From JAVKFY01 sp040223615 (GTDB taxonomy: Bacteria; Pseudomonadota; Alphaproteobacteria; GCA-2731375): a stretch of DNA of 64,000 nucleotides. The DNA lies in NCBI GenBank assembly GCA_040223615.1, contig JAVKFY010000066.1, positions 47,789-111,788 on the forward strand, written 5' to 3'. Shown in pieces: positions 25,281 to 34,771 of the stretch (positions within the stretch are counted from its first letter, which is position 1; the number at the start of each line of letters is the position of its first letter). The notes under the pieces are model-generated. The model was not told the DNA's origin. It did no database searches and worked only from the letters and a program-made list of their open reading frames with translations. A program made the position numbers and the translations under genes.

Positions 25281-26179
25281 GTCGCGTCCTCCACCATCCA
25301 GCGCACCAGCTCCGGAAAGGAAATGCCGTGGTAGGCGGCGATTTCCGGCACCAGCGACAGCGGCGTCATGCCGGGCTGGGTATTGACCTCCAGCATGTAG
25401 AGCGCGCCGGGCTCGCCGGCGGTGTCGTCGTAACGCAGGTCGGACCGGCTGACGCCGCGGCAGCCGAGCGTCTGATGCGCCCGCAACGCCATGTCGCAAG
25501 CCTTGTCGTACATCGCCGGCACCATCGGTGCCGGCATCAGATGCTCGGCCTTGCCGTCGGTGTACTTGGCCTCGTAATCGTAGAACTGATTGAACGGCCG
25601 GATCTCGATCGCGCCCAGCACCCGTTCGCCCATCACAGCGACCTGGATCTCGCGGCCGGGGATGTAGCGCTCGACCAGCACCTCGTCGCCGAACGGCCAG
25701 TCATCGGCCAGCGGATGCAGGTTGTCGCCGGCCATGATGATGTGCACGCCGACCGAGCTGCCCTCGTTCAACGGCTTCACCACGTAGGGCGGGTCCATCA
25801 CCTCATGGCGCAGCACCTGCTCGCGGCGGAACACGCCACCGTCGGCGCAGGCGATGCCGACATCCATGAACAGCTCGCGCGCGATCGGCTTGTACATGCC
25901 GAGCGCCGAGGCGCGCACGCCGGAATGCGTGTACGGAATGCCCTGCAATTCCAGCAAGCCCTGAATGCAACCGTCCTCGCCGAAGGGACCGTGCAGCGCG
26001 TTGAACGCCACGTCGGGCTTCAGTTCGGCTAGCACCGCGCCGATGTCGCGGTCGACGTCGACCTCGGTGACCTTGTCGTAGCCGGCCGCGCGCAGACCGG
26101 TGGCGCAGGCCTTGCCGGTCACCAGCGAGACCTCGCGCTCGGCGGACCAGCCGCCCATCAAGACGGCGACATGGGTCAT
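25268..26179 (-). CDS. ddl: D-alanine--D-alanine ligase
   Basis: This 303-residue ATP-grasp ligase makes the D-Ala-D-Ala end of the peptidoglycan stem. It starts MTHVAVLMGGWSAEREVSL, the family signature. NALHGPFGEDGCIQGLLE follows, then the ATP-binding YVVKPLNEGSSVGV and the C-terminal metal and substrate loop MLEVNTQPGMTPLS. An alternative ATG four codons upstream (26191) is possible, but 26179 matches the usual N-terminus. It follows murB after a gap of 70 bases, the largest in this stretch of the cluster, and its end overlaps ftsQ by 13 bases. Confidence 0.97.
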   Translation of the reverse strand: MTHVAVLMGGWSAEREVSLVTGKACATGLRAAGYDKVTEVDVDRDIGAVLAELKPDVAFNALHGPFGEDGCIQGLLELQGIPYTHSGVRASALGMYKPIARELFMDVGIACADGGVFRREQVLRHEVMDPPYVVKPLNEGSSVGVHIIMAGDNLHPLADDWPFGDEVLVERYIPGREIQVAVMGERVLGAIEIRPFNQFYDYEAKYTDGKAEHLMPAPMVPAMYDKACDMALRAHQTLGCRGVSRSDLRYDDTAGEPGALYMLEVNTQPGMTPLSLVPEIAAYHGISFPELVRWMVEDATCGR

Positions 26180-26249
26180 GGCCGTGCCCAACAGGCTCGA
26201 CGCAATGCGTCGAGGGCCCGCCCAAAGTCATGAGCGTGGTGTCGCGCGC

Positions 26250-27176
26250 TCATGACGTCACCTGCCGCCCGATCCGCTGGATCTCCCACTCCAGCTCGAT
26301 GCCGCTGTTCTGCTTCACTTTCTCGCGTACGCGCTCGCCCAACGCCTCCAGGTCGGCCGCGGTGGCCTCGCCGGTGTTGATCAGGAAGTTGGTGTGCTGG
26401 TCGGAGACCTGCGCCCCACCGAGCCGCAGCCCGCGGCATCCGGCGGCGTCGACCAGCGCCCAGGCGCTGTGCCCAGCCGGGTTCTTGAACGTGCTGCCGC
26501 CTGTGCGCGCCTTCACCGGCTGGCTCTCGGCGCGCGCCTTGGAGATGTCGGCCATCGCCGCCTGCACCGTCGCCGCGTCGCTGGCGGTACCGCGCAGCGT
26601 GGTTGAGGTGAAGATCCAGTCGGCCGGCGCGTCACAATGCCGGTAGCTCAGATTCAGGTCGGCCGCTGCCACGCGATGTACCACGCCGCGCCGGTCGATT
26701 GCCGTCGCCTCGACCAGCACATCCCTGATCTCGCGGCCGTAGGCGCCGGCGTTCATCCGCACGCCCGCGCCGATGGTGCCCGGGATGCCGACCAGGAACT
26801 CCAGTCCTGCGATACCCCAGTCGGCGGCCTGACGCGCCACCGCCACATCGTTGGCGCCGCCGCCGACACGAATGGTGGCGTCGTCGATGCGCTCGACCCC
26901 AGCGAACTCGCGGCCCAGCCGAACCACCACGCCATCGACGCCGCCGTCGCGCACCAGCAGGTTCGAGGCCGCGCCGATCACCGTCACCGGCACGTCGGCT
27001 GGCAGCTCGCGCAACAGCGTGGCGAGGTCGGCGTCGTCGGCCGGTCGTACCAACACCTCCACCGGCCCGCCGACCCGGAACCAGGTCATCGGCGCCAGCA
27101 GCGCGCCGGCCTCGACCCGGCCCCGCAACGGCGGCAGGCGGTCCAGCAATGGTTGCATGCGTTCGGCCGCCATCAT
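26250..27176 (-). CDS. murB: UDP-N-acetylenolpyruvoylglucosamine reductase
   Basis: This 308-residue FAD enzyme reduces UDP-GlcNAc-enolpyruvate to UDP-MurNAc. The FAD domain shows TWFRVGGPVEVLVRP, VIGAASNLLVRDGG and the IPGTIGAGVRMNAGAYG loop; the catalytic Ser is in GGSTFKNP, and a Glu near the C-terminus (GIELEWEI) completes the site. The Tyr loop present in E. coli is absent, as in type II enzymes. Two consecutive ATGs exist; 27176 was chosen because it overlaps the murC stop as ATGA. Confidence 0.97.
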   Translation of the reverse strand: MMAAERMQPLLDRLPPLRGRVEAGALLAPMTWFRVGGPVEVLVRPADDADLATLLRELPADVPVTVIGAASNLLVRDGGVDGVVVRLGREFAGVERIDDATIRVGGGANDVAVARQAADWGIAGLEFLVGIPGTIGAGVRMNAGAYGREIRDVLVEATAIDRRGVVHRVAAADLNLSYRHCDAPADWIFTSTTLRGTASDAATVQAAMADISKARAESQPVKARTGGSTFKNPAGHSAWALVDAAGCRGLRLGGAQVSDQHTNFLINTGEATAADLEALGERVREKVKQNSGIELEWEIQRIGRQVTS

Positions 27177-28609
27177 CCGCCGGCCTCCGACTGCTTGCCC
27201 GGCGACAGCAGCCCCTCCAGCTCGGCGGGCAGCGCGTTGGCCCAGGCGGTGATGTTGCCGGCGCCGAGGCAAACCACCATGTCGCCCGAGGTCGCCAGTG
27301 CCGCCACCATCTCGGCCAGCCGCGCCGGGTCCTCCAGCGGATGCACGTCGCGGTGGCCATGCGCGCGCAGTCCTTCGACCAGACCCTCGCGATCGATGCC
27401 CTCGATCGGCTGCTCGCCCGCCGCGTAGACCTCGGCGACGATCACCGTGTCGGCATGGTTCAGGCAGCTGCAGAAATCCTCGAACAGGTCAGCCAAACGC
27501 GAGTAGCGGTGCGGCTGCACCACCGCGATCAGCCGGCCCTCGCAGACCTGACGCGACGCGGTCAGCACCGCGGCGATTTCCACCGGGTGGTGGCCGTAGT
27601 CGTCGATTACGGTGATGCCGGCGACCTCGCCGGTGCGGGTGAAGCGCCGCTTGACGCCGGAGAAGCCGGCCAGCCCCTTGGCGATGATGTCGTCGGCGAT
27701 GCCCATCTCGCGCGCCACGGCGATCGCCGCCAGGCTGTTCTGCACGTTGTGCCGGCCCAGCATCGGCAGCTTGAGGCCCTTGATGCGGCCCGCCCCGCTG
27801 ATCACCCGGCCGGAGAACACCACGTCGAAGCTGGCGCCATCGGACGCGAACTTCACGTCGGCGGCGCGCACGTCGGCCTGCGGGTTGAAGCCATAGGTCA
27901 GCAGCCGCCGGTCGCCGACCCGACCGATCAGCGCCTGCACCTCCGGGTGGTCCAGGCACAGCGCCGCGAAGCCATAGAATGGCAGGTTCTCCAGGAACGC
28001 CTGGAAGGCGGCGCGCACGCCATCGAAGTCGCCGTAGAAGTCGAGGTGCTCGGGATCGATGTTGGTGACCACCGCGATGGTCGCCGGCAGCTTCACGAAG
28101 CTGCCGTCGCTCTCGTCGGCCTCGACCACCATCCAGTCGCCGGCACCGAGCCGCGCGTTGGTGCCGTAGGCGTTGATGATGCCGCCGTTGATCACCGTCG
28201 GGTCCATGCCGGCGGCATCCAGCATCGCCGCGACCAACGAGGTGGTCGTGGTCTTGCCGTGCGTGCCGCCGACCGCGATCGCCCACTTCAGGCGCATCAG
28301 CTCGGCCAGCATCTCCGCCCGCCGCACCACCGGGATCAGCCGCTGCCGCGCCGCCGCCAGTTCCGGGTTGGCGGACTTCACCGCGGTGGAGAACACCACC
28401 ACCTGCACGCCATCGACATTCTCCGGCCGATGCCCGACCTCGACCCGGATGCCGAGGTCGCGCAACCGGCGAACGTTGGCGTTCTCGGCCTGATCGGAGC
28501 CCTGCACCTTGTAGCCGAGCGTGTGCATCACCTCGGCGATGCCGCTCATGCCGATGCCGCCGATGCCGATGAAGTGGATGACGCCGATGTCGAGAGGAAG
28601 CGCTCTCAT
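27173..28609 (-). CDS. murC: UDP-N-acetylmuramate--L-alanine ligase
   Basis: This 478-residue Mur ligase adds L-Ala to UDP-MurNAc. The Rossmann-like N-domain begins HFIGIGGIGMSGIAEVMH (residues 12-29), the ATP site is GTHGKTTTTSLVAAML near 118-132, and the C-domain has DDYGHHPVEIAAVL and VQPHRYSRLADLFEDF. The length matches the family. It overlaps murG upstream and murB downstream by 4 bases each. Confidence 0.98.
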   Translation of the reverse strand: MRALPLDIGVIHFIGIGGIGMSGIAEVMHTLGYKVQGSDQAENANVRRLRDLGIRVEVGHRPENVDGVQVVVFSTAVKSANPELAAARQRLIPVVRRAEMLAELMRLKWAIAVGGTHGKTTTTSLVAAMLDAAGMDPTVINGGIINAYGTNARLGAGDWMVVEADESDGSFVKLPATIAVVTNIDPEHLDFYGDFDGVRAAFQAFLENLPFYGFAALCLDHPEVQALIGRVGDRRLLTYGFNPQADVRAADVKFASDGASFDVVFSGRVISGAGRIKGLKLPMLGRHNVQNSLAAIAVAREMGIADDIIAKGLAGFSGVKRRFTRTGEVAGITVIDDYGHHPVEIAAVLTASRQVCEGRLIAVVQPHRYSRLADLFEDFCSCLNHADTVIVAEVYAAGEQPIEGIDREGLVEGLRAHGHRDVHPLEDPARLAEMVAALATSGDMVVCLGAGNITAWANALPAELEGLLSPGKQSEAGG

Positions 28610-29730
28610 GCCGCCTGCCTCCCCAATCTGTCGCGCTGGCCGTTGGCTGGCGCCAGTTCGTCGACCATGTCGGCCAGGCGCGAAGCCGCCTGCGCGTCGC
28701 CCAGACCGGTGGCGGCTGCCGCCGCCTGTTCCAGCGCCGCCGGCCGCGCCAGCAGCGCCATCAGCCGTTCCGCCAGCCGCTCCGGGCTGGCCTCGGCGTC
28801 GGGATAGACCCAGGCCGCGCCGGCCTTCTCCAGGTGTTTCGCGTTCGCCGTCTGGTGGTCGTCGGCGGCGTGCGGGTAGGGCAGCAGCAGCGCCGGCCGC
28901 CCGATGGCGATCAGCTCCGCCGCCGTGCTGGCGCCGGAGCGCGCCACCACCAGGTGTGCCCAGGCCATCCGCGCCGGCAGGTCGTCGAAGAAGCTGGCGA
29001 CCTCGGCCTCGATGCCGGCGCCGGCATAAGCCCCCGTGACCCGCTCAACGTCGCCGGGTCGTGCCTGCTGCACCACATGCAGGCGCCGGCGCAACGCGGG
29101 CGGCAGCAGGTTCACCGCCAACGGCAGCCGCGCCGCCATGATCTCGGCGCCCTGGCTGCCGCCGAACACCAGCAGGTTGACCGGCTCGTCGCCTTCCGGG
29201 GGCACGTAACCCTTACCGGTAAATGCGGCGACCGCCGGCCGCACCGGGTTGCCGGTGACCGAGACCTTGGCCGCGTCGCGCAGTCCGATGGTATCGGGGA
29301 AGCTGGTCGCGATGCGTTCCACCCGGCCGGCCAGCATCCTGTTGGCGCGTCCCAGCACCGCGTTCTGTTCGTGGATCATCCGCGGCAGCCGGCTCAGGCC
29401 CGCCGCGAGCAGCGGCGGCAGCGACGGGTAACCGCCGAAGCCGACCACGGCGCGCGCCGCCAGCCGGGCCAGCAGGCCACGAGCCTGCATCACGCCGATG
29501 GCGATGTCGCCCAGCGCCGCGACCCGGCCGATCAGGCTGCGCCCGGTCATCGTCGCGGCCGAGATCACGTGCACCGGCGCCTCGCCGAAGCCGCCGAGGT
29601 CGCGCCCGCGCCCGTCCGTGCACCACGCCACCTGGCGCCCACGCGCGACCAGTTCGGCCGCCAGCGCCTGCGCCGGGAAGATGTGCCCGCCGGTACCACC
29701 GGCGGCCAGCACGACGCAGCCGCCAGTCAT
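28606..29730 (-). CDS. murG: Lipid II glycosyltransferase MurG
   Basis: This 374-residue GT-B glycosyltransferase adds GlcNAc to lipid I at the inner face of the membrane. It has the N-terminal glycine-rich AAGGTGGHIFPAQALA, VGFGGYPSLPPLLAA, HEQNAVLGRANRML, the second glycine loop FGGSQGAEIMA, and SGASTAAELIAIGRPALLLPYP for UDP-GlcNAc binding. The ATG at 29730 overlaps the ftsW stop by 4 bases, and its stop overlaps murC by 4 bases. Confidence 0.97.
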   Translation of the reverse strand: MTGGCVVLAAGGTGGHIFPAQALAAELVARGRQVAWCTDGRGRDLGGFGEAPVHVISAATMTGRSLIGRVAALGDIAIGVMQARGLLARLAARAVVGFGGYPSLPPLLAAGLSRLPRMIHEQNAVLGRANRMLAGRVERIATSFPDTIGLRDAAKVSVTGNPVRPAVAAFTGKGYVPPEGDEPVNLLVFGGSQGAEIMAARLPLAVNLLPPALRRRLHVVQQARPGDVERVTGAYAGAGIEAEVASFFDDLPARMAWAHLVVARSGASTAAELIAIGRPALLLPYPHAADDHQTANAKHLEKAGAAWVYPDAEASPERLAERLMALLARPAALEQAAAAATGLGDAQAASRLADMVDELAPANGQRDRLGRQAA

Positions 29731-30851
29731 GTGTCGTCCCCCAGCGTCGCGCGCCGGCGGGTCAGCGCCAGCACCATGCCCATCGCCAGGGCCAGCGCCA
29801 GCAGCGACGAGCCGCCATAGGAAATGAACGGCAGGGTCATGCCCTTGGTTGGCAGCAGGTCCAGATTCACGCCCATGTTGATCAGCGCCTGCAGCCCGAA
29901 CTGGATCAGCAGGCCGCCGGCGGCCAGCAGCACGAACAGGCTGTCCTGGCGTAGCGCCCGGCTGAACCCGCGCAGCACGATGAAGGCGAACAGCGCCACG
30001 ATCAGCAGGCAGACCACGACGCCGTATTCCTCGCCGGCCACGGCGAAGATGAAATCGGTATGCGCATCGGGCAGCACCCGCTTCACCACGCCCTCGCCCG
30101 GCCCGCGTCCCAGCAGGCCGCCGTCGGTGAAGGCGCGCAGCGCGGTGTCGACCTGATAGGTATCGGCCCCTTCCGGATGCAGGAAGCGGTCGACCCGGCT
30201 GGTCACGTGCGGCACGTACAGATAGGCCAGCATCGCGCCGCCGGCGGCCAGTCCCGCCAAGACGCCGATCCAGACCAGCGACAGCCCGGCGACGAAGATC
30301 TGCGCCGCCCACACTGTGGAGACCACGACGGTCATGCCGTAATCCGGTTGCAGCACCAGGCAGCCGAGCACGAGCACCAGCAGGCCGACGGCGATGGCGT
30401 CGCCCGGGATGCCTTCCTGCCGGCGCTGCTCGCTGAACAGCCAGGCCGCGACCACGACGAAGAACGGCTTCACGAATTCCGACGGCTGCACCGAGATGCC
30501 GGCGACATAGAGCCAGCGCGTCGCTCCCTTCACTTCCGGACCGACCAGCAGCGTCGCCAGCAGCAACAGGAAGCTGACGGCGAAGCCAGCCAATGCCAGC
30601 CGGCGTACGCCGCGCAGCGACAGCAGCGAGACCGCGAAAGCCACGCCGGCGGCCGGCAGCAGAAACAAGATGTGGCGCTGCGCAAAGTGGAACGAGCCAA
30701 GCCCAATGCGCTCGGCCACGGCGGGGCTGGCAGCCAGCGTCAACAGCGCGCCGACCACCACCAGCAGCGACAGCGCCGCCAGCATCCAGCGGTCGACGGT
30801 CCACCACCAGCGGCCGATGACGGACGTGTCGGTGCGCGCGACGGTCAGCAT
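29727..30851 (-). CDS. ftsW: Peptidoglycan polymerase/divisome protein FtsW
   Basis: This 374-residue SEDS family protein polymerises lipid II for septal wall together with FtsI. About ten transmembrane helices are visible. SEDS hallmarks include GATRWLYVAGISVQPSEFVK, the large loop region DRFLHPEGADTYQVDTALRAFTDGG with GRGPGEG, and the C-terminal PTKGMTLPFISYGGSSLLA. The conserved Asp of the DTALRAF region is the probable catalytic residue. It overlaps murD by 7 bases and murG by 4 bases. Confidence 0.96.
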   Translation of the reverse strand: MLTVARTDTSVIGRWWWTVDRWMLAALSLLVVVGALLTLAASPAVAERIGLGSFHFAQRHILFLLPAAGVAFAVSLLSLRGVRRLALAGFAVSFLLLLATLLVGPEVKGATRWLYVAGISVQPSEFVKPFFVVVAAWLFSEQRRQEGIPGDAIAVGLLVLVLGCLVLQPDYGMTVVVSTVWAAQIFVAGLSLVWIGVLAGLAAGGAMLAYLYVPHVTSRVDRFLHPEGADTYQVDTALRAFTDGGLLGRGPGEGVVKRVLPDAHTDFIFAVAGEEYGVVVCLLIVALFAFIVLRGFSRALRQDSLFVLLAAGGLLIQFGLQALINMGVNLDLLPTKGMTLPFISYGGSSLLALALAMGMVLALTRRRATLGDDT

Positions 30852-32239
30852 GACTTGCCCCGCCGCGCCAGCAGCGCGCTTGCCAGATCGCGGAACGCGT
30901 CGCCGCGCGCCTCGAAGCTTGTGAACTGATCGAACGACGCGCAGGCCGGCGACAACAGCACCACCGAACCTGGCACCCCGTCGCCGGCGGCGCGCATGAA
31001 CGCCGCATCGACCGCCTGTTCCAGGGTGCCGACGATATCGTGGCCGACATGGCCGTCGAGCGTCGTGGCGAAGTCGTCCGCCGCCTCACCGATCAGGAAA
31101 GCGTGCGCGATGCGATTGAAGTACGGCGCCAGTGGCGCGATACCATCCGCCTTCGCGCGGCCGCCGGCGATCCAGAAGATGCGCTCGTAGGTCGCCAGCG
31201 CGTTCGCGGCGGCAGCCGCGTTGGTGGCCTTGGAATCGTTGACGAAGCCGATGCCGTCGGCCTCGCCGATCCATTCCATGCGGTGCGGCAGGCCCGGGAA
31301 GCTGGCCAGGCCGGTCACCGCGGCATCGGCCGGCACGCCCAGCGCCAGCACGGCGGCCAGAGCGGCGGCCGCGTTCTGGCCGTTGTGGCGCCCGGCCAGC
31401 GAACGGATGCCGTCGAGGCTGGCAAGTACCGTCTCGCGCCCGCCCTCGGCCCGGATCACCTGGCCGCCGCGCCAGAACACGCCCTGGCTCAGGCTGCGGT
31501 TGGCGGAGATCGCGATCACCTTGCGGCTGGACATCGCTTCGGCCAGCGCCTGGCCGTGTGCGTCATCAATGCCGATCACCAGCGCGGCATCGGCCGGCGA
31601 CATGTCGAGTAGACGGCGCTTGGCCAACACGTAGCCTTCCAGGCTGCCGTGCCGGTCAATGTGGTCGGGCGTGATGTTGAGCAGCACCGACACTGCCGGG
31701 CGCAGACCGTCGGTCAGGTCGATCTGGTAGGACGAGAGTTCCAGCACATAGGCGCTGGCCGGCGCCGACCCGTCGATTGACGGCAGGTCCAGCACCGGCG
31801 TGCCGATATTGCCGCCGACACGCACGCTGCGCCCGGCCGCTTCCAGCAGGTGACCGATCAGCGCCGTGGTCGTCGATTTGCCGTTGGTGCCGGTGACCGC
31901 GACCACCGGGGCCTCGGGTCGGGTACGCGCGAACAGCTCGATATCGCCCAGCACTTCGGCGCCCAGCTGCCGCGCCAAGCCGACGACGGGGTGCGGCCGC
32001 GGAAAGGTCAACGCCACGCCTGGACTCAACACAACCGCGCGCACGCCAGCCCAGGCCTCGGCATCGGGCGCGCGCGGCTCCACGTTCGGGCCGCGCAGCG
32101 CCTCGGCCTGCGCCGGATCGTCGTCCCAGACATAGACCCGGGCACCGGACTCCGACAGCGCCCTTGTCACCGAGCGGCCGCTGCGGCCCAGGCCGAACAC
32201 GGCCACGGCGCGATCCCTGTATGCGTTGAGCGCGGTCAT
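30845..32239 (-). CDS. murD: UDP-N-acetylmuramoylalanine--D-glutamate ligase
   Basis: This 464-residue Mur ligase adds D-Glu. The N-domain is AVFGLGRSGRSVTRALSESG, the P-loop is VTGTNGKSTTTALIGHLLEAAG near residues 115-136, and NITPDHIDRHGSLEGYVLAK carries metal-contacting His and Asp residues; the C-terminal domain has FVNDSKATNAAAA and SPACASFDQF. It starts 4 bases after the mraY stop and overlaps ftsW by 7 bases. Confidence 0.97.
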   Translation of the reverse strand: MTALNAYRDRAVAVFGLGRSGRSVTRALSESGARVYVWDDDPAQAEALRGPNVEPRAPDAEAWAGVRAVVLSPGVALTFPRPHPVVGLARQLGAEVLGDIELFARTRPEAPVVAVTGTNGKSTTTALIGHLLEAAGRSVRVGGNIGTPVLDLPSIDGSAPASAYVLELSSYQIDLTDGLRPAVSVLLNITPDHIDRHGSLEGYVLAKRRLLDMSPADAALVIGIDDAHGQALAEAMSSRKVIAISANRSLSQGVFWRGGQVIRAEGGRETVLASLDGIRSLAGRHNGQNAAAALAAVLALGVPADAAVTGLASFPGLPHRMEWIGEADGIGFVNDSKATNAAAAANALATYERIFWIAGGRAKADGIAPLAPYFNRIAHAFLIGEAADDFATTLDGHVGHDIVGTLEQAVDAAFMRAAGDGVPGSVVLLSPACASFDQFTSFEARGDAFRDLASALLARRGKSC

Positions 32240-32243
32240 CGGC

Positions 32244-33332
32244 TCACCGCAGCTTCAAGGTGGCGAGGCCGACCAGGGCCAGCACGACGGAGATGATCCA
32301 GAACCGGATCACGATGGTGGGCTCTTGCCAGCCCTGCTGCTCGAAATGGTGGTGCAGCGGCGCCATGCGGAACACTCGCCGCCCGGTCAGCTTGAACGAG
32401 GCGACCTGGACGATCACCGACACCGTCTCCAGCACGAACAGGCCGCCGACGATCGCCAGCACCAGCTCGTGCTTGGTCACCACCGCCACCGCGCCGAGCC
32501 CGCCGCCGAGCGCCAGGCTGCCGGTGTCGCCCATGAACACCATCGCCGGCGGCGCGTTGAACCACAGGAAGCCGAGCCCGGCCCCGACCAGCGCGCCGCA
32601 GAACACCGCCAGCTCGCCGGCACCCGGCACAGAATGAATCTGCAGGTAGTTGGAGAACACCGCGTTGCCGACCAGATAGGCGATCAACGCAAAGGTCGCC
32701 GAGGCGATGATCACCGGCCCGATCGCCAGCCCGTCCAGCCCGTCGGTCAGGTTCACCGCGTTCGACGCGCCGACCATGACCAGCGCGGCCAGCGGCACGA
32801 AAAAGATACCGAAGTCGAGCAGCACGTTCTTCAGGAACGGCACCGCCAGCGTGGTCGACAGCTCGTCCGGCGCGACCTGGACGATGAACAATCCGGCCAG
32901 CACCGCGATCGCCAGTTCCAACAGCAGCTTCAGCTTGCCGGGCACGCCACGGCTGTGCTGGCGCGTGACCTTGAGATAATCATCGGCGAAGCCGACCAGG
33001 CCGAAGCCGGCGGTGACGAACACCACCGCCCAGACGTAGGGGTTCTCCAGGTCGGCCCACAACACCGTGGCGATCGACAGCGCCAGCAGGATCAGGAAGC
33101 CGCCCATGGTCGGCGTCCCCTGCTTGGCGACGATGTGCTGCTGCGGGCCGTCGTCGCGGATCGGCTGGCCCTTGCCCTGGCGGCTTTTCAACCAGCGGAT
33201 CACCGCCGGGCCGAGCACGAAGCTCAGCACCAGGGCGGTCATCACCGCGCCGCCGGTGCGGAAGGTGAGGTAGCGAAACACGTTGAAGATCGCCACTTCA
33301 TCCGCCAACGGCACCAGCAGGTTGAACAGCAT
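32244..33332 (-). CDS. mraY: Phospho-MurNAc-pentapeptide translocase MraY
   Basis: This 362-residue polytopic membrane enzyme moves phospho-MurNAc-pentapeptide to undecaprenyl phosphate, making lipid I. About ten transmembrane helices are seen. The active-site motifs are GFADDYLKVTR (Asp-Asp pair near 116), NAVNLTDGLDGLA and FMGDTGSLALGG, and the His-rich RMAPLHHHFEQQGW near the C-terminus. The start fits the known N-terminus MLFNLLVPLADE. It lies 17 bases after murF. Confidence 0.98.
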   Translation of the reverse strand: MLFNLLVPLADEVAIFNVFRYLTFRTGGAVMTALVLSFVLGPAVIRWLKSRQGKGQPIRDDGPQQHIVAKQGTPTMGGFLILLALSIATVLWADLENPYVWAVVFVTAGFGLVGFADDYLKVTRQHSRGVPGKLKLLLELAIAVLAGLFIVQVAPDELSTTLAVPFLKNVLLDFGIFFVPLAALVMVGASNAVNLTDGLDGLAIGPVIIASATFALIAYLVGNAVFSNYLQIHSVPGAGELAVFCGALVGAGLGFLWFNAPPAMVFMGDTGSLALGGGLGAVAVVTKHELVLAIVGGLFVLETVSVIVQVASFKLTGRRVFRMAPLHHHFEQQGWQEPTIVIRFWIISVVLALVGLATLKLR

Positions 33333-33349
33333 CGCCCGGCCCCGCCCGC

Positions 33350-34771
33350 TTACCCGAAGGCCACGGCATCGCCGGCGCCGCGCGCCAGCAGGGCTTCGAC
33401 GATCGGCGCCATGCGCACGCCGAGCGACCCCTTGACCATCACCACGTCGCCGGCACGCACCTGCTCCACCAGAGGCGCGACCAGGTCGGCGGAAAGCTCG
33501 GTGTGCAGCACGCGCCGGTCCTGCGGCAGCGCCTGGAACATGTGCGCGGCCTGCTCACCGCAGGCGTAGACCATGTCGATCGGCCGCTGCTTGATCTCGT
33601 CGGCGACTTCGCGGTGCAGCCGCGGCGCCTCGCTGCCGAGCTCCAGCATGTCGCCCAGCACCGCAATGCGTCGGCCGTTCGGGCCCGGCCGTGCCATCGC
33701 CAGCAGCTCCAGCGCCGCGCGTACCGAGGCCGGGTTGGCATTGTAGCTCTCGTCGATCAGCTCGAAGGCGCCGTCGGCCACGCGCACCTGATGACGCTCG
33801 CCGCGTCCCTTCGGCGGGCTCAGGTCGGCCAGCGCCAGCGCCGCCATGCCGATGTCGGCGCCCAGCAGCTTCGCCGCCGCCAGCACCGCGACGGCGTTGA
33901 TCGTCCAGTGCCGGCCCGGCGCGCCAACCTTGTAGGTCACCGCCTGGCCGATGATGTCGGCCGACACGGTCGACGAGGTGGCGTGCAGCACCGCGTTGAT
34001 CAGCCGCGCATCGGCCCCGGCCTTGGCACCGAAGCCGAGCACCCGTCCGGCGCCGGAGCGCACGGCGGCCTCGCGCAGGGTTTCGGCATAGGCGTTGTCG
34101 GCATTGATCAGCGCGGTGCCGCCGTCGACCAGCCCCTCGAAGATCTCCGCCTTGGCGTCCGCGATCTGCTCCACCGACTCGAAGAAGGCCAGGTGCGCCG
34201 CCTCCACCGTGGTGATGATCGCCAGGTGCGGCCGTACCAGCCGCGACAACGCGCGAATCTCGCCGGGCGCGTTCATGCCGAGCTCGAAGATCGCGAAGCG
34301 CGCGTCGCGCGGCAGCCGCGCCAGGCTCAACGGCACGCCCCAGTGGTTGTTGAAGCTGGCGATGTTCGCGTGCGTCGGCGCCTGCTGGCACAGCACCCGG
34401 CGCAGCGCCTCCTTGGTGCCGGTCTTGCCGACCGAGCCGGTGATCGCGACGACCGCGGCGGCGGTGTAGGCGCGCCTCGCCCTGGCCATCGCGTTCAGGG
34501 CTTCCAGCGTGTCGCCCACTTCGATCAGCGGCGCGTCGGCCGGCAGCCCTTCCGGGCGCCGGTGCACCAGCGCCGCGACCGCGCCGGCGGACAGCGCGTT
34601 GGCGACATAGTCGTGTGCGTCGTTGTTCGGACCGACCAGGGCGACGAACAGGTCGCCCGGCTGTACCGCGCGGCTGTCGATGGCGATGCCGCTGCAGGTC
34701 CACTCGCCACCACCGACACCGCCGGTGGCCTCGCGCACCTCGATCGACGTCCACAAGCCCAACCGGTTCAT
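33350..34771 (-). CDS. murF: UDP-MurNAc-tripeptide--D-Ala-D-Ala ligase
   Basis: This 473-residue Mur ligase adds the D-Ala-D-Ala dipeptide. It has an N-terminal substrate domain with GIAIDSRAVQPGDLFVAL, the P-loop ITGSVGKTGTKEAL near 112-125, FNNHWGVPLSLARLP, and the C-domain with DESYNANPASVRAAL and LGDMLELG. The ATG at 34771 was chosen over a long upstream extension of the frame because it overlaps the murE stop as ATGA and gives the family N-terminus. Confidence 0.97.
   Translation of the reverse strand: MNRLGLWTSIEVREATGGVGGGEWTCSGIAIDSRAVQPGDLFVALVGPNNDAHDYVANALSAGAVAALVHRRPEGLPADAPLIEVGDTLEALNAMARARRAYTAAAVVAITGSVGKTGTKEALRRVLCQQAPTHANIASFNNHWGVPLSLARLPRDARFAIFELGMNAPGEIRALSRLVRPHLAIITTVEAAHLAFFESVEQIADAKAEIFEGLVDGGTALINADNAYAETLREAAVRSGAGRVLGFGAKAGADARLINAVLHATSSTVSADIIGQAVTYKVGAPGRHWTINAVAVLAAAKLLGADIGMAALALADLSPPKGRGERHQVRVADGAFELIDESYNANPASVRAALELLAMARPGPNGRRIAVLGDMLELGSEAPRLHREVADEIKQRPIDMVYACGEQAAHMFQALPQDRRVLHTELSADLVAPLVEQVRAGDVVMVKGSLGVRMAPIVEALLARGAGDAVAFG

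Noticed and set aside
27149..28807. 552-codon plus-strand frame
   Set aside because: It is antisense to murC and part of murG; high GC keeps shadow frames open.
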